64,000 nt of DNA from Istiophorus platypterus (lineage: Eukaryota; Chordata; Actinopteri; Istiophoriformes; Istiophoridae), in NCBI GenBank assembly GCA_016859345.1, contig CM029120.1:22257001-22321000 (forward strand), written 5' to 3'. Both the position numbers and the translations under genes were made by a program. Shown in pieces: positions 1-17,072 of the stretch. Within the stretch, counting starts at the first letter, position 1. Every line of letters begins with the position of its first letter. The notes beneath the pieces are model-generated. The model was not told where the DNA came from. It ran no database searches and worked only from the letters and a program-made list of their open reading frames with translations.

Positions 1-3000
1 TGTTTTTGTATGTCAACCCAGTCACAGTAGAAGACGGCCCCAGCAAAGACCTGAACCACTCATCTATCTCCAAACATGATATCATCCCCAACCAAAACAT
101 CACTGCCTCCCTGCAGAATGAAGGCGCCCCACCGAAGGTTAGCCCAGAAGATCAGACTAAGACCACGCCAAACAAGGAGATTAAATACAAGCGGCCCCCA
201 CCCCGACCCCCCAGCCTGGGTGCAGGGTCTGGGATGGGCCTCCTCTTCTCCTCTCCCCAATCGCTTCACACCTCATCCTCTGTAACTCCAGCAGCTGTGA
301 GAAAAGAGGAAGGAAGGGGAGGAAGAGGGGAGAGAGAAGAGAGGAAGTCAATGTCAACATCACCTTCCCCGTTGAGACCTCCTGTCTCCCTGCAGAACCG
401 AGCCACTCCCTCTGTGCCCCCTGCTCCTCTTAGTCGTACCTCCTCCAGGAAACGCGCTGACCGAGAGGTAGGAGAGGGGACGGAGAGAGAGAAGGGACAA
501 AATCCAGCAGAGAAAACTGAGAAAAAGGGGGGAGTATATACAGGAAAGGAGAATAAAGGGAGTACTTCAAGTCTACTGGGTGGGGAGCATGAACAAGACA
601 ACAGCAGCCAAAATCAAGAGGAGGGGGTTGAAAAGGACAGAGAAAAGACAGGAAAAGAAGATAAGAAGGAGGAAAAAGATGTGAAAACGGATAAGGAGGA
701 AGACAAACAACAGTCTAGTTCCCAGTGTCCGTCATCTGTGAAGAAACCGTCCCGCCCAGTACCTCCACCGAGAAGGAAATCATGTTCCCCAAACACACCC
801 GTGTGCCCCAACCCGGCTGGGAGAGGATCAGGAAATCAAAGTGCTGGGGTGCGAGTCCCCCCTCCCTCGCCAGCACGGCGGTCGGATGTGTCGCTGTATT
901 CGCCACAAGGGGGTGCTGCTGTGGTAACTGACCCTGACTCCAGCTCCACTAGCAGCACAGAAGAAGAAGGAGAGCCGAATCAGGAACAGGAGCAAAACCA
1001 CAAGTAGGTCTGGATTGGCTGATTTAGAGGCAGAGTGATGGTTCAATTTACTGTCAGCTGAGGCCCGACCCCTGACCTTACTGTTGCTGCTGGCCAGGCT
1101 GTCGTTTCCAACACGGTTTAGTTTGCAATATTCCACATTCCAATGCGGCACCGAGTTTAAATGAATTTCAAGAAAACTGGCGAAATAAAATGAATGTGCT
1201 TTAACATCCACTACCTATGCAAATAGAGGGAGGGTCACTGAGATAAATACTTGGTAGCGCTACTCTCAAGCCACAAACTGAAGTATTGTGGTTTCCTTGA
1301 GCTTTAGAAGGCCACAGACAGTGTGTTCAGCGTTCGTGTCAGGGCTGAGGGGTGAAAGTGATTCAAATTCTTAAAAAAGTTAAATTACTAAATAATTAAA
1401 TTAATTACAATAATGTATAAAGCAGGGGAACAGCCAGGGCATTTGGGCCTCATGAAAGGATATCACATTGGGGCCCTGCCCTGAAGACAAGAGCAGTAAA
1501 TGCTAAAGACCTTAGCTATCACACACGTGTACCAAAGTACTGCCACTGCTTGGAATTCCACACTGCCCACTGCCCATGGCAGTACTCTGAGTGCTTTCAC
1601 GCCCAGTGCCTGGCTCATTCAACTATATGTTGTCATTCACGAATGATTCGGTTTCAAGTACTAATCGTTTGGGTGAAGAAACTGAACTGATTGACCTGAG
1701 ACGATTGACCGATACGTTCATTTCTCAGTCAGGTGTGAGTGAACATGCAGGGATACACTCACTCACTGAGTGGATGAGTTAAGTCATTGATTAACTCACT
1801 CAGTGTCTCATTTGCAAATGTGATTAGTTCATAGGAAGACACTCACTGACTGAGAGAGTGAACAAATCACAAATACGAGTAGAGTCTCACTGTAAAAGAA
1901 AAATGAAGGGGTCATCTTAAACTTTCCTGCAATGTATTTCATTCTGCTAAAGGAACTCGATGGAGTCAGAGCATGCTCTACTGGACAGACTATGCGATGA
2001 CACCATTTCGAAATTAGCCAAGCATCTTTTTCTGCTTTATGTTCTGTAATAAAAGCTTTCAATTTGGCACATATTTGACAACATATATGCCAATAGAGAT
2101 AAATCTGTGATAGGCCACTGTATTTTGACTAGATGACCGTTAAAATATGGAATCAAGATCAATGTTCCTACATCCCCTCTACAAAGTAGAACTAAGGAGT
2201 TAAGTAAAATGTTTGAATGCTGGAAAATGGAGATTTAGCTGTTCTTAGATCTTTAGCATTAGTTTGGCAGAAAATGTAAAGTCTATTATGAGGTTGGGGC
2301 AAGAGAGGAAGGCCATCTTGTTTAGTCAAAAGTCCTAATCTGGTTAGCATGACTGAGATTTGCAAGTCAGGCTTCCATATTTTGTGGCCTGAATCTACTA
2401 CCATAGGAAAGCTAATCATGATAAGCTACTAATTAGATTTTGGGATATCTCGTACATCCCTGAGATTAAATCTTGAGGCTTAAAAGATGGTTCCATCAAG
2501 GTACTTTAAAGTCTTGTAGCTTTAAAAAAGTACTCAACTGCTTTGCTCTCCAATTATAGCATTGTCAGACTCAGGCTAGACAGTTGTTTTTTTTAAAAGA
2601 TCAAAGTTTATGCAGCAGAACTAAAACTATAGTTTTTTTATTCAACACTAGATTGTTCCATTTCAAAATATAGCACACTATTTACCCACAATGCAATTCA
2701 ACTGTGAACAGTTTGGTCAGATATTTACGTGTATGAAACTAACAACCTAGCAGCAGTGGTTAGTGTAGCCCGGAGCAGATCACCTCAAGCAGATTTCTAT
2801 CTGAACCAACCCCAGATATTTCTCCATTTCATGCAGTCACATGGGTCCCTCTACAGCCACAATTCAACTTCTTTAACATACAGATCAATAATCCCCAACA
2901 CCTGGAAACAGACTGTAATTTATAAAACCAGCTTAGTTCCCCTTTAATGCCCCTTAAGTCTGCATCTGATGCAGTCAAATGTGCACTAGTAATAATCCCA

Positions 3001-6000
3001 TCTCAATGGTATCACGATGAATTTCCTGCAGTAACGATGGTATCATGATAAAGATCATTCGAGAATAAGTGACATATTGTGAAAAAGTTGGCTATGCATG
3101 TAATTCCTGCATTACGTTTATAATTTATTTTTGCATTACACATTTCACATCAACAAACTGTATTAAACAGAACCGGTGTGAAGGCACTTGTGTGACAGCC
3201 TTTTTGACACATGTACTCCACCACATTATTTAACATTTAAAATAACTACAAACTGAAAAATATTGAAGTAACAGATGGAAGAATTCCAATTAAAATATCT
3301 GTTTATTAAATACAGGACAAATCTTTCATATGAAATTAAATCAATAAAATTTACAATAGTGGTAGAAGAGTACCAGCAATGTATTGCAGTAGGTTTTGGC
3401 CCACCCCTAACCTTGTACAAGATAAAAGCCTTATTGTGGTTTTAGTGGGGGTAATATAGAAATATTAGGTGCAAACATTATTCTATTCATAGAAATGCTT
3501 CTCACTAAACACTTTATTAGAAACACCTGTACACCTGCTTATTCATACCATTATCCTATCAGCTAATCATGTGGCAGCAGTGCAATGCATAAAATGATGC
3601 GGATCCAGGTCAGGAGCTTCAGGTGGATGAGCTACAACAGCAGAAGACCTTGTTGAGTTCCAGTCCTGTCAGCCTAGTGGAGAAATGTATAGCTGCAGTG
3701 GGCACAGGTTCACCAAACTGGACAGATGAAGACTGGAAAAATGTAGCCTGGTCTAATGAATCTCCATTTTTACTGAGAGAGCAGACAGTAGAGTCAGAAA
3801 TTGGTATCAGCAGCATGAATCCATGGACCCAACCCGCCTTGTGTCGACAGTCCAGACTAGTGGTGGTGTAATAGTTTGGGAGGGTTTCCTTGGAAACTTT
3901 GGCCCCTTAGTGACAATCAATCATGGTTTTACTGCCACAGTCTGTCTGAATATTGTCACTGACCCTGTTCATCTTCTAATGGCCACTTCCAGGACGATAA
4001 TGCTCCATGTCACAAAGCAAAAGTCTCAAACTGGTTTCATGAGCATGACAAAGAGTTAAAGGGAATATCAGTGACCTCCCCAGTCACCAGACCTGAATCT
4101 AACAGAACATCTTCAGGATGTGGTAGAACAAGTGATCGGTGGCATTAATGTGTAGCTTACATATCTGTAGAAATTAAGTTATGTAATAATGTCAACATGG
4201 AGAAGAATCTCAAAGGAATGTTTCCAACATCTTGTAAAATCTATGCTGAAGAACTGAAACTGTTTAAAGAGAGCAAAAGGAAGCCCTGCCGAGTATTAAC
4301 ATGGTGTTTCTAACAGACTGCTCTGGGTGTATAGAGAGGTGTATGATGTTGACTCCCATTTTTATAGTATGTAAAGTTAAATCAAAAGCTCCTACTACTT
4401 GAAAGACCAGAAAGGCAACTACATTCTCAGGCCAGAAACTCCAAATGCATTGTCAAATAGGCGTAGATCAGGCTCACAAAATATCAGAAGATATAAGGTT
4501 GCTTGTTGTTTTTGATAACAAAGAATTTAAATCATAGGAACATTTTGAACATTACATACAAATTCTTCAGAGAAGATCTATAGGGAGTGAGAAATGGAAC
4601 TCATAGTCAATTTGGCACTACTATGTTAGTTGAGAGAAATTCAGAGTCATGGGTCATGGTTTACAGAAAGCTTCTATAGTTGATTGTTTCTGTGTCATTT
4701 CTCACAAGGACACTAAATCGAAGACTGAAGCGGAGAAGCTTACTAGTTAATGTGAGACATGTTATAGATTATGAAAAACTAAAGAAAAAACTTATTGTTT
4801 ATTTCTTTCCAGTCGCCCTACAGAGAGCCGTCCTAAGGCAGCAGTGAGGAAACCATCAACCACTGTTATGTTGGGCCGCGCCCGTCACCGTCTGTCCTCC
4901 GTCCTCACTGGCCTTATCAGCCATGAACGCCGCCTCACACAGCGCATAGTAGACCTGGCCAGGGACCCTCTGAGCTACTTTGGTAACCTGGTGAGTACAC
5001 TGACTAAGAAAGATCTCTTTTGGATTTTGAGTTTGACCTAAAGTCTAAAAAATACAAATGAAATCTAGTTCAGCTTTCATATTTTGTATTTAGGTAAAGG
5101 AGCATCGTGCTTTCACGCTGGAGACCATGTCAAACCATTCCTCCTCCACTGAGCTGTTACAGGAGATCAGACAGATGATGACTCAACTGAAGAGTTACCT
5201 GCTGCAGAGTGCAGAGCTGCAAGCCATGCTGGAGCTGCAACATCAGTATTTACAAGACAAACTAGGTAATTTTACAACTACATTATGTTTTGTTTACTCT
5301 GTGTTCCCCTTTTTTCAATTGAATTACTTAAAGTGTCATGTGGGACTAGCTATATGGGGAATTCTGCATAGGGAGCAAAACTCTGGATATCTTGGCCTCT
5401 GCTGCTTTGATCTGCTGCTGTCAATCCCACTATTTCATGGGCGTGCAGTACAACAATTGCAGGAGGGTCACTCTAAAGAGCCTTTAACACTGAAGAAACT
5501 TGAACTGGTGAGCCTTATTTTGAAACATGATGAGAATACAATTTATTTCCCTGTTAATTTAAATAATTCTTATATTGTCATATGTATTAATTAAACATTT
5601 ATACACATATTTTTACATCTGTACAATCAGCCCTGCTGTAGTTTCATGTTTTGAGAAGGCTATTCAGTAGCATTCAGTCTTTGTTGAAACTGTCAGAAAG
5701 GTAATTCAACAATGTGATAATTTTGAACAGTTAAGGTAGCAAGACAGAAAATTAGAAACATCTTTTATCTTTTATGCATGTGTGTGTCCATGCAGAGAGC
5801 ATAGTAGAAGCTGCTCTTTGTAAGAGTGTACTGAAGCCACTAAGGGAGCCAATTTACCAGAAACTGGAGAAACTGCACATCAACGACAGCAGCCTGAAAC
5901 AACTGACACAGAACCAGGTACAACTGAACATTAGCCCTTTTGTAGGTATAACACTAATAGTTGTGAAAAAATAGTTGTGAAAAGTGACTCTGATACTAAC

Positions 6001-8253
6001 ATTAAAAGTGCACTACAGTTGCAAGAGACTACAGCACAGTATAGTACATTTATACTCTTATTAGTAACTGAGATGTTGACGGTGTGTGTATTGTTGTGTC
6101 AGTCTGTTGTCCTTGGAAGCACCACTACAGCATTAGGAGTAACTACTGCTGTCCCTGAAGCCTCTGCTATGGAGAAGATCAGCATCAAACTGAACAACCT
6201 CCATCTGGAATATTCCCCTCAGAAAAAGATTGAGCTGCTGTTGAAGGCCTGCAAGATCATCTATGATTCCATGTCTATCAGCTCTCCAGGTCTGAACCCT
6301 AACAGCCCTTTAACCTCTGACCCCTGATGCTGTTCTAATGTCACTAAGGGACTGATTAAAATTATTGGCACCCCTGAATTTTAAGTACAGAAATTAGAAT
6401 ATCTTCAGAAATAAATTCAAATTTCTCAATTTTGTATGATTAGAATATTGAATAAAATGTCCCAAGTTAGTGAACAACAACAAAAACATGCTTTAATGCA
6501 GTAAACTAAAAAATATAGACACAAATTATTGGCCCCCATTTGATGTATTTAAATTCCTTGACCACAATAACAAGCAAATTTTACTCACCTTTGCTTAATT
6601 CACAGCGTTCACAACTTGAATTAACCAGTGAATGATGGTTATACTTCATAAAAAGAGAGCTGTCTGAGAGCATCAGAAATGTTACTGTGAAAAAACCTAA
6701 TAATTCAAAAGCTGCAAGACAGGCACCAAAGATCTAGAAATCTTTGTTTAAACAGTTAATAATGTTATTAAGAAGTTTCATAGTCATAAATCTGTTAAGA
6801 TGCTTCCAGGACAAGGTGAAGACATTGACTGTGAAAAGAAAACTAATGAGAGAAGTCTGCAAAGGTTGAAGCAGATTTTGTACAGTAGTGGTTTCTGACT
6901 GTACCATACACCGCACATTAAACCAAGTAGGGCTCCATGGTGAAGGCCAAGAAGAACACTACTGAAAAGAAGGAACTAAAAAGCAAGATTAATGTTTGCA
7001 AAAACTTTCATAGATAAGCCACTGTCAATCTGGGATAATATTCTAATGACAGATGAAACCGAAGTAGAGCTCTCTGGAAACGCAGTGTATAAGTTTATTT
7101 ATAACTAACAAGATGAAGCCCATAAAGAAAAGAACATGCTACCTACAGTAGAACATGGAGGAGGTTCTATCAGGCTGTGGAGCTGTTTTACTACCTCTGG
7201 TACTGGAGGCATTGAATGTATCAGATGATGAAATCAGAAGAGCACCAAAGCATTTTAATGCAAAATGTTTTCACCAATGTCAAAAAACTAGGTTTTAGAC
7301 GGAGGTCCTGGGTATTTCAGCAGGATAACAACCCAAATCAAACATCCAGCAGTGCAAATGACTGGTTGAAAAGGAAAAGATGGACCATTTTAAACTGACC
7401 AGCACTGAGTTCTTATCTAAATCCCATTTAAAACCTTTGAAGAGATCTGAAATCTGCCCTTGCAAAAAGGATTTTTGAAAACTTAAAAGAACTTTAACAC
7501 ATAGCAGTGGAAGAGCAGCAGAAACTACCAGCAGACAGGAGCAGGAATCTTCTAGATGATACAAGAATTGTTTTGAAGCTGTTATTGTTGCCAAAAGTTA
7601 TGCAATTAAATATTAGTGAAGGGTGATAATAACTGTGTAACATGTTGTGTTTGTATTATTTTGCTATTATGCAAGTTTTGTTTTGTATTTTCTCTTGTTC
7701 CGTTAATTGCATTTATCTCTGAAGTTCCTCTAAATTCTGTATTTACAAGCGGTGCAAGGGTGGCAATAATTTCAACCAGGACTGTTTTTTTTAATCACAA
7801 AAGCTAAACAAGAAGCAAACACACCATACCCCGCCAGTAGATACATTAGGTGTGTCCTTTCCTGCTTGTGTTCCATGAATTTATTAATGCAACTGGGTAG
7901 CAGATAGAGCCCCGTTCATGGTAATAAATTTTACTCATTAGACAAATAGACAGAATAAGCTTGTCAGGCTTCCTCAGGTGCCTGCATTTTTGGACTCATA
8001 GCATGTGTGAGCATTAGAGTCACTCTCTGTCAGAGATGCTCACTTCTTTCAAACGCCGTATTCGCATGAATAATATTAGATAACAATACAACACTTACTT
8101 TAATATTCATAAAAATAGTATTTCAAACTGTGATATTGACCTTATTTCAGAAAAATGTAATCATAGTTCTTTAGTTGTATCCTCCGTAATGAATGCTCTT
8201 TGAGCCAGTAGGCACCAAATAAACTGCAATTCCAGATGTGGCCACTGTGCCAT

Positions 8254-8329
<76 letters not shown>

Positions 8330-11300
8330 TGTATTTACATTCAGGGCGGGCCCACGGTGCTGATGACTTCCTGCCTGTAATGATGTATGTACTGGCTAGA
8401 TCCAATCTTTCTGCCTTGCAGCTGGATGTTGAATATATGATGGAGTTGATGGACCCATCACTAACAATAGGAGAGGGTAAATACAGGCACACTTACACAC
8501 GTAATATAAGCTGTATGCCTGTTTACAAAATATATACACAGTGTGTTTGTGTGTGTGTTTGTATGTGTGTAATTTTATATTTACACACACACACAAACAC
8601 ACACACACATGAAAACATTCACTTTTAATTTTGACGTATCTATTTGTTTTTTACATTGTTGATAATGCCAGTGTGTCTTTGTAGGTTCCTATTATCTGAC
8701 CACAACCTATGGAGCTTTAGAGCACATTAAGGCTTTTGACCAGCAGAGGTCAGCAACTCGGCAGCTTAGCAGAGAGGTTCAAGACTCCATCCACCGTTGG
8801 GAGAGGCGACGCACACTCAACCAGGAACGCATGGCCCAAGGATCTATCCGGGTACACACACAAACACACAGACACACGCAGAAGACATCATCGAGGATGT
8901 CACACTGTGTGATCTGAAAAGGTCACAGTGACACATGTGATGAAAGAGACACTGACAAATTGTATTCATTACTGCCAGTCATTGTATGTACTATGGCTCA
9001 AACACAATATGATTAAAATATAATATTTATTAACATATATTAACAAATGAATAATGTAGAAGAACCATTGAAAGTTGTTCAATGTATAGTGATTATATTT
9101 GGAAAAAAAAGTATCAAAGCTATCAAAGTGACTGTAAACACTGGCATAGACTCACATAAAGAAACAAGCTGAGATGTGCCCATATCTTTGTGTAACTTCT
9201 TTGTGTATATGTGCTGTATAGGACTTTCTGACAGTGTGTTGTCCTGAGATTGGAACCAACCCAAAAACTCTGGGTGTCCTCCCTGACACAACGATTGAAC
9301 AGCTGGCCGAGCAGTGTGCTGCGCGTTTTGACCAAGGTGAATGTCTGGAGGACAACTTTGTGTTTTTATTCTTTTGTTTTATTTACCACAGTTTAGTTCC
9401 TGACTTTATAAATAATTTTTATATTGTTACTCTCATATTTAAAGGTTTTTATGAGGACACTTCAGGCATAAAGTTGGTGGACTTGCAAGAGACAGATTTG
9501 AAATGAGATTTATTAACATTGATCCAGCAGATGGTGAAATATCCTCATTTGGACTCCGTCATAAGGTGTAAGCGCCAAAGTTGCTGGATCCTACACTCAC
9601 ACACTGCAACTTGAAACAGTGCATCCTCCGTTATTTTCCCAGATATGGCAATGCTACTCCAGAGCCACAGAAGACAGTGGAGAACTGTTTTTAAAGGCTG
9701 AGAAGCACTTCCCTGAAAAAGGAATTTAAAAATCATTTAAAAAAATCAATTTAAAATATAATACAGATAAAAAAAATATATACTACAATAAAATAAACTA
9801 AAATGAGGGATGATAAATGATCTGTAGGACAGGTTGAAATTAACAACTTTAACTTCAAAAGTTTGGGAAATATATTTATTCCCTTTTTTTTTTTTTTTGA
9901 GAACTGAATAGGAAGAGTGATAAGTATGGAGCTAAACTCAGTCAGAGCTGTGCTACAGCCAGAAATGCTGCACAGATAAACCATCGGTTCTTCTAAAGCA
10001 ACAAGAGTACAAATTTTTTAAAAACAAAAACCAATATGTTATTTATTGAGTTTAGAGGTACCAGTAGGTACAGTATGTTTTTTGGCTGGACTGCAACAGT
10101 AGGACAAACCCTATAAGCACAAATGACCATGAATGAGTGATAAAATTGCCACATGACTGGATGCTGTAGTCAAGGCTACCTTATGCTTCTGTGTCAAACC
10201 TACAGCGTAGCCTGACACCTCCCAAAAGATGTAACTATAAATCACAGCAACGCAGACCGCCGACGGCAAGAACTGTGATTGGTTGGCTTGGTAGCATTGC
10301 ATTTCCAGCTTCTCCTTCTTCACCATCAGGTTCACAAAGACCATCTCATCTTCTTTTGTTTCTGCGTAATTTGAGGAAAAGTAACTGATGTTGAACGTCT
10401 GTCAGCTCCAGTAATTGTTTCTAAGTACACCAACAAAGTCGAGGAGAACAGTGGCAACACGGTTGCATATAAACGGCATCACTAGCTAGCGTTTTGGAGA
10501 TGTAAGCGCAGAGTGACACAGACACCAATGCAGAAATATAAATGCTCACAACATCGTAGGCCACTTGCATAGGTTCTGTGTATATACTCGACGCAGATGC
10601 ATAAATCCAACTTTACGCCATTAGTGAGCCGGCCATGTGTTGGAGTTTCCCCATTGGCCATTGATCGTTCAAAATGAATTTGTCCAAATGTTTCCTATCG
10701 GATCATTGAGGACATTTATAGGCATGTGCTATCTTATTGCCTTTTCTGCTATATTTACAACTTTTCACACCCCTTTAGCAACTTTTCACTTTTTGCATCC
10801 AGCAACGAATCTTGCAAGTTGTCCCACGAGTGCAAGGTCAAGCTCTCCCTCCACAAGCACACCTCACTATGCATCTCATTCAATTGTCCACAGTGCAGCT
10901 GACATGGAATTGATTGAGCTTCTAACTTTCTCTCTGGCTGACAATCTCACAAGTAAATATAGCTGAAATCACAGCATAGATGCCTTTAATTTATGTGTTA
11001 GGTGATTTTATCAGACAACGAGGTAACAGTTATAAAATCTGGATTTTAGCAGCAGAGCAGCGGCTTGGGAATGGCTTGGAAGTCACTGCCGAGTTTACGT
11101 GTCGTCTTAATGGGCTGAGTTTCATTCACCGTTTCATACTTTTTCCACTGTCTGACAACAGAAAACATGTAAATTAGAACAGCTTTATTGGGAATTCAGC
11201 TATCAAATTATTGTATAGGTGAGAACAGACAGTAGGAAACATGCAAACGGATTAAGGGTGGTCCATCTGTATACTAGGTTCTGACCTAGGCATGTTCATT

Positions 11301-11924
11301 TTTGACAGAGCCAGGCTGCCTGTCTCCCCCCACGTCCACTCTTTGGCTAAGTTAGGCTAACCACATCCTGACAGCAGCTCAGTACGTAACACACAAACCT
11401 GAAATTAATATTTATCTTTATGTCAAACTTAACTGGAAAGAAAACCTTCCTTTCACTGTTGCAGTCTCTGCTAGGTTAATGGTAGGTATCAAAATGACTG
11501 TTTACATAATTGTTAATGTTATTGTTGGTGTTTGAGTGTGCTGGTGTCTACAATCTGCTCCTTGTAAGGGGGAGTGGAACTGTGGCACTACTATTATATT
11601 ATCATGACACTATTACTATTCTCTGGTGACATCCTGCCTCCTTGTTTTTTTCCTCCAGACTCCTACACACTCAGTGTGTATACGGATGGTGTTCAACGTC
11701 TCCTGGCCTCTACTGAGCTGGCAATCAGTGTTAAGAACAGCTGCCAACCTGGAGACTACTGCTTTGTCTACCACCCTATCGACCCATCCAACAACAAACC
11801 CGTCCGCAGCTGCCCCAGTGACCCACCCCCAGCTCCACCTGCAGAAAGCCTCTCCCCACCCAGCAATGCAGCTATCGAAACTGTGGAGCAAGAGGCAGAA
11901 GAGGAGAGTCTGATTAGCTTGTAA
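1..11924 (+). CDS. rin3: RIN-family Rab5 guanine nucleotide exchange factor, 3' part (rin3-like), nine exons
   Basis: Ras and Rab interactor proteins activate Rab5-type GTPases on early endosomes through a VPS9 domain and bind Ras through a C-terminal RA domain. Coding exons read here: <1-1003, 4813-4990, 5094-5264, 5796-5917, 6103-6289, 8345-8476, 8685-8851, 9222-9336 and 11659-11924 (stop TAA 11922-11924). All have AG/GT borders and matching phases, giving about 778 residues. The first exon is proline-, lysine- and glutamate-rich. RH-domain signature SSTELLQEIRQMMTQLKSYL is in exon 3, VPS9 signatures GADDFLPVMMYVLARSN and YMMELMDP in exon 6, and SYYLTTTYGALEHIKAF plus SIHRWERRRTLN in exon 7. 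The last exon carries an RA-like segment and a long proline-rich/acidic tail ending EEESLISL. The SH2 end lies outside the window, and it is unclear whether position 1 is exon or intron (possible acceptor at 20-21). RIN family membership is certain; rin3 rather than rin2 is inferred from neighbouring chr14q orthologues. Confidence 0.88.
3500..4322 (+). mobile_element. Decayed Tc1/mariner DNA transposon, internally deleted (RIN intron)
   Basis: Ends resemble a very common fish Tc1-like family: the left end begins near CACTTTATTAGAAACACC and the right end near 4300-4320 is an imperfect inverted copy (GGTGTTTCTAA). Inside, the plus strand reads fragments of Tc1 transposase such as WTDEDWKNVAWSNESPFLL and SMDPTRLVSTVQTSGGVIVWEG, broken by frameshifts. 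The sequence jumps from just after the left end to the middle of the transposase (around 3620), so the N-terminal DNA-binding part is missing. It is non-functional. Confidence 0.85.
6347..7784 (+). mobile_element. Decayed Tc1/mariner transposon, family A copy 1 (RIN intron)
   Basis: The ends are inverted: GGGACTG..ATTATTGGCACCCCTGAATTTTAAG at the left, and a matching TTTACAAG..GTGGCAATAATTTCAACCAGGACTG at the right. The interior reads Tc1 transposase pieces on the plus strand: a glycine-rich GGGSI.LWSCF-like stretch near 7155, FQQDNNPNQTSSSANDWL at 7315-7370 (contains the second catalytic Asp context), and a broken SYLNPI segment after it. Multiple stops and frameshifts show it is dead. Two other copies lie at 47155-47730 and 55127-56170. 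Confidence 0.82.
8258..8326. repeat. (TG)n microsatellite next to a RIN 3' splice site
   Basis: About 69 bp of uninterrupted TG dinucleotides, ending 18 bp before the acceptor AG at 8343-8344 of the first VPS9 exon. A shorter TG/CA-rich patch at 8540-8610 lies downstream of the same exon. Confidence 0.97.
10070..11260. repeat. Dispersed non-autonomous repeat, probably DNA transposon-derived (RIN last intron)
   Basis: This stretch shares long diverged blocks with 26880-27440: the CTATAAGCA..AATGAGTGATAAA block, the block around CACACCCCTTTAGC/TGGT, and a block reading CTGAAATCACAGCA..AGATG..TTAGGTGATTTT followed by GCAGCAGAGCAGC. The copy here carries an extra segment (about 10200-10620) that is absent from the other. 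No transposase is recognisable. A PIF/Harbinger-type origin is a guess from the general look of the internal segment. Confidence 0.6.
11300..11420 (-). repeat. Short dispersed fish repeat, family B, minus orientation
   Basis: The motif string GAGCCAGGCTGCCTGTCTCC .. CTTTGGCTAAGTTAGGCTAACC .. AGCTCAGTACGTAAC is the reverse of the GTTAGCTTAGC..TAAAGGCTGGAAGCAGTGG-type element also found at 18247-18400, 20070-20290, 20460-20600 and 33845-33965. It is a common short interspersed element of percomorph genomes. Confidence 0.55.
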
Positions 11925-12664
11925 CTGCTCCAGCATCATAGTGGCAGATGCTGTTTTGCTATGGCAACTACATCCCTACATCAACTAAATGCTAATTCAA
12001 AAGAAGAAGGGAACAAAATTTTGGAAAGTGCTTTAATTTCAGGCCTCACCTGTAACATTAATCTAATTTAGACATCAGTGAAAAAATATTACTGATGTGA
12101 ATTAGTGTAGCCAAGATATCTCAAAGGATAGAAATTGATAGTACATGTATGGTAGGACTCCCATCTTTTGAATTAAGTCTCTGACTGGTCTAATGCCACG
12201 TGCTACACTCATCAGCAAGGAGACAATGGTGGCCAGCTAAAATGAGAATACAGAGACAAAAGACTGACTTCGTAACTTAAGAAGGGCTCTGGGGGTCTGC
12301 AGGAGGATGTAAAAATGCATGCAGTTCTAAAATATACATACATAATCATGTTTATATGGTTTATACTCTATGATACTTGATCCTTCTCTATCTGACTCAA
12401 AAGACTTCTGCTTCAAACAGGTATAGCCTCTAAGTTACTGATTACTTGGTTCAGGATTATATTAATGGAATCTGTAATAAATTGTTAATTTCAAAGTCCA
12501 AAGCATTTAGGGGGAAATGACTTTGTTATTTTTTTTCATATAAAGCAGAGATATATTAGCAGCTATATTGGCCAAATTCTCACTTTCATTCCAGTATTCC
12601 AAGTAAAGGAAAAGAAATTTCATTCCACATCGGTCTTCTATAAACTGAATAGGACTGTATTGTA

Positions 12665-12670
12665 AATAAA
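12665..12670 (+). terminator. Candidate polyadenylation signal of the RIN gene
   Basis: AATAAA lies about 740 nt after the RIN stop codon and is followed within 20-45 nt by a TG/T-rich stretch (GCCAGTGCTGTTTCTTG), the usual cleavage-site arrangement. An earlier AATAAA near 12476 is an alternative. Confidence 0.5.
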
Positions 12671-12679
12671 CTCGTTTTC

Positions 12680-16850
<4,171 letters not shown>

Positions 16851-17072
16851 TCATTTCCTTTTGCCAGTAGTTTGTACTGTGAGTATAAGTGAATATTGGA
16901 CTGTAAAAGTCCAGAGGCCAGGACTCTTATCAAACATGAAGTTTGGGACAGACTGGGACAAATTTGACTGTCATACTGAGAACGAGAAAACCAGCCGCCT
17001 ATGTATGTGTTGAGGATTATATAGACACAATTCATTTAACGTGTTAAGGATGTTTTTGGGTTTTTTCTTAGG

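Noticed and set aside
1690..1870. Repeated CACTCACT/GAGTGA motifs suggesting an inverted repeat
   Set aside because: Short, irregular matches; no clear arms or boundaries could be defined.
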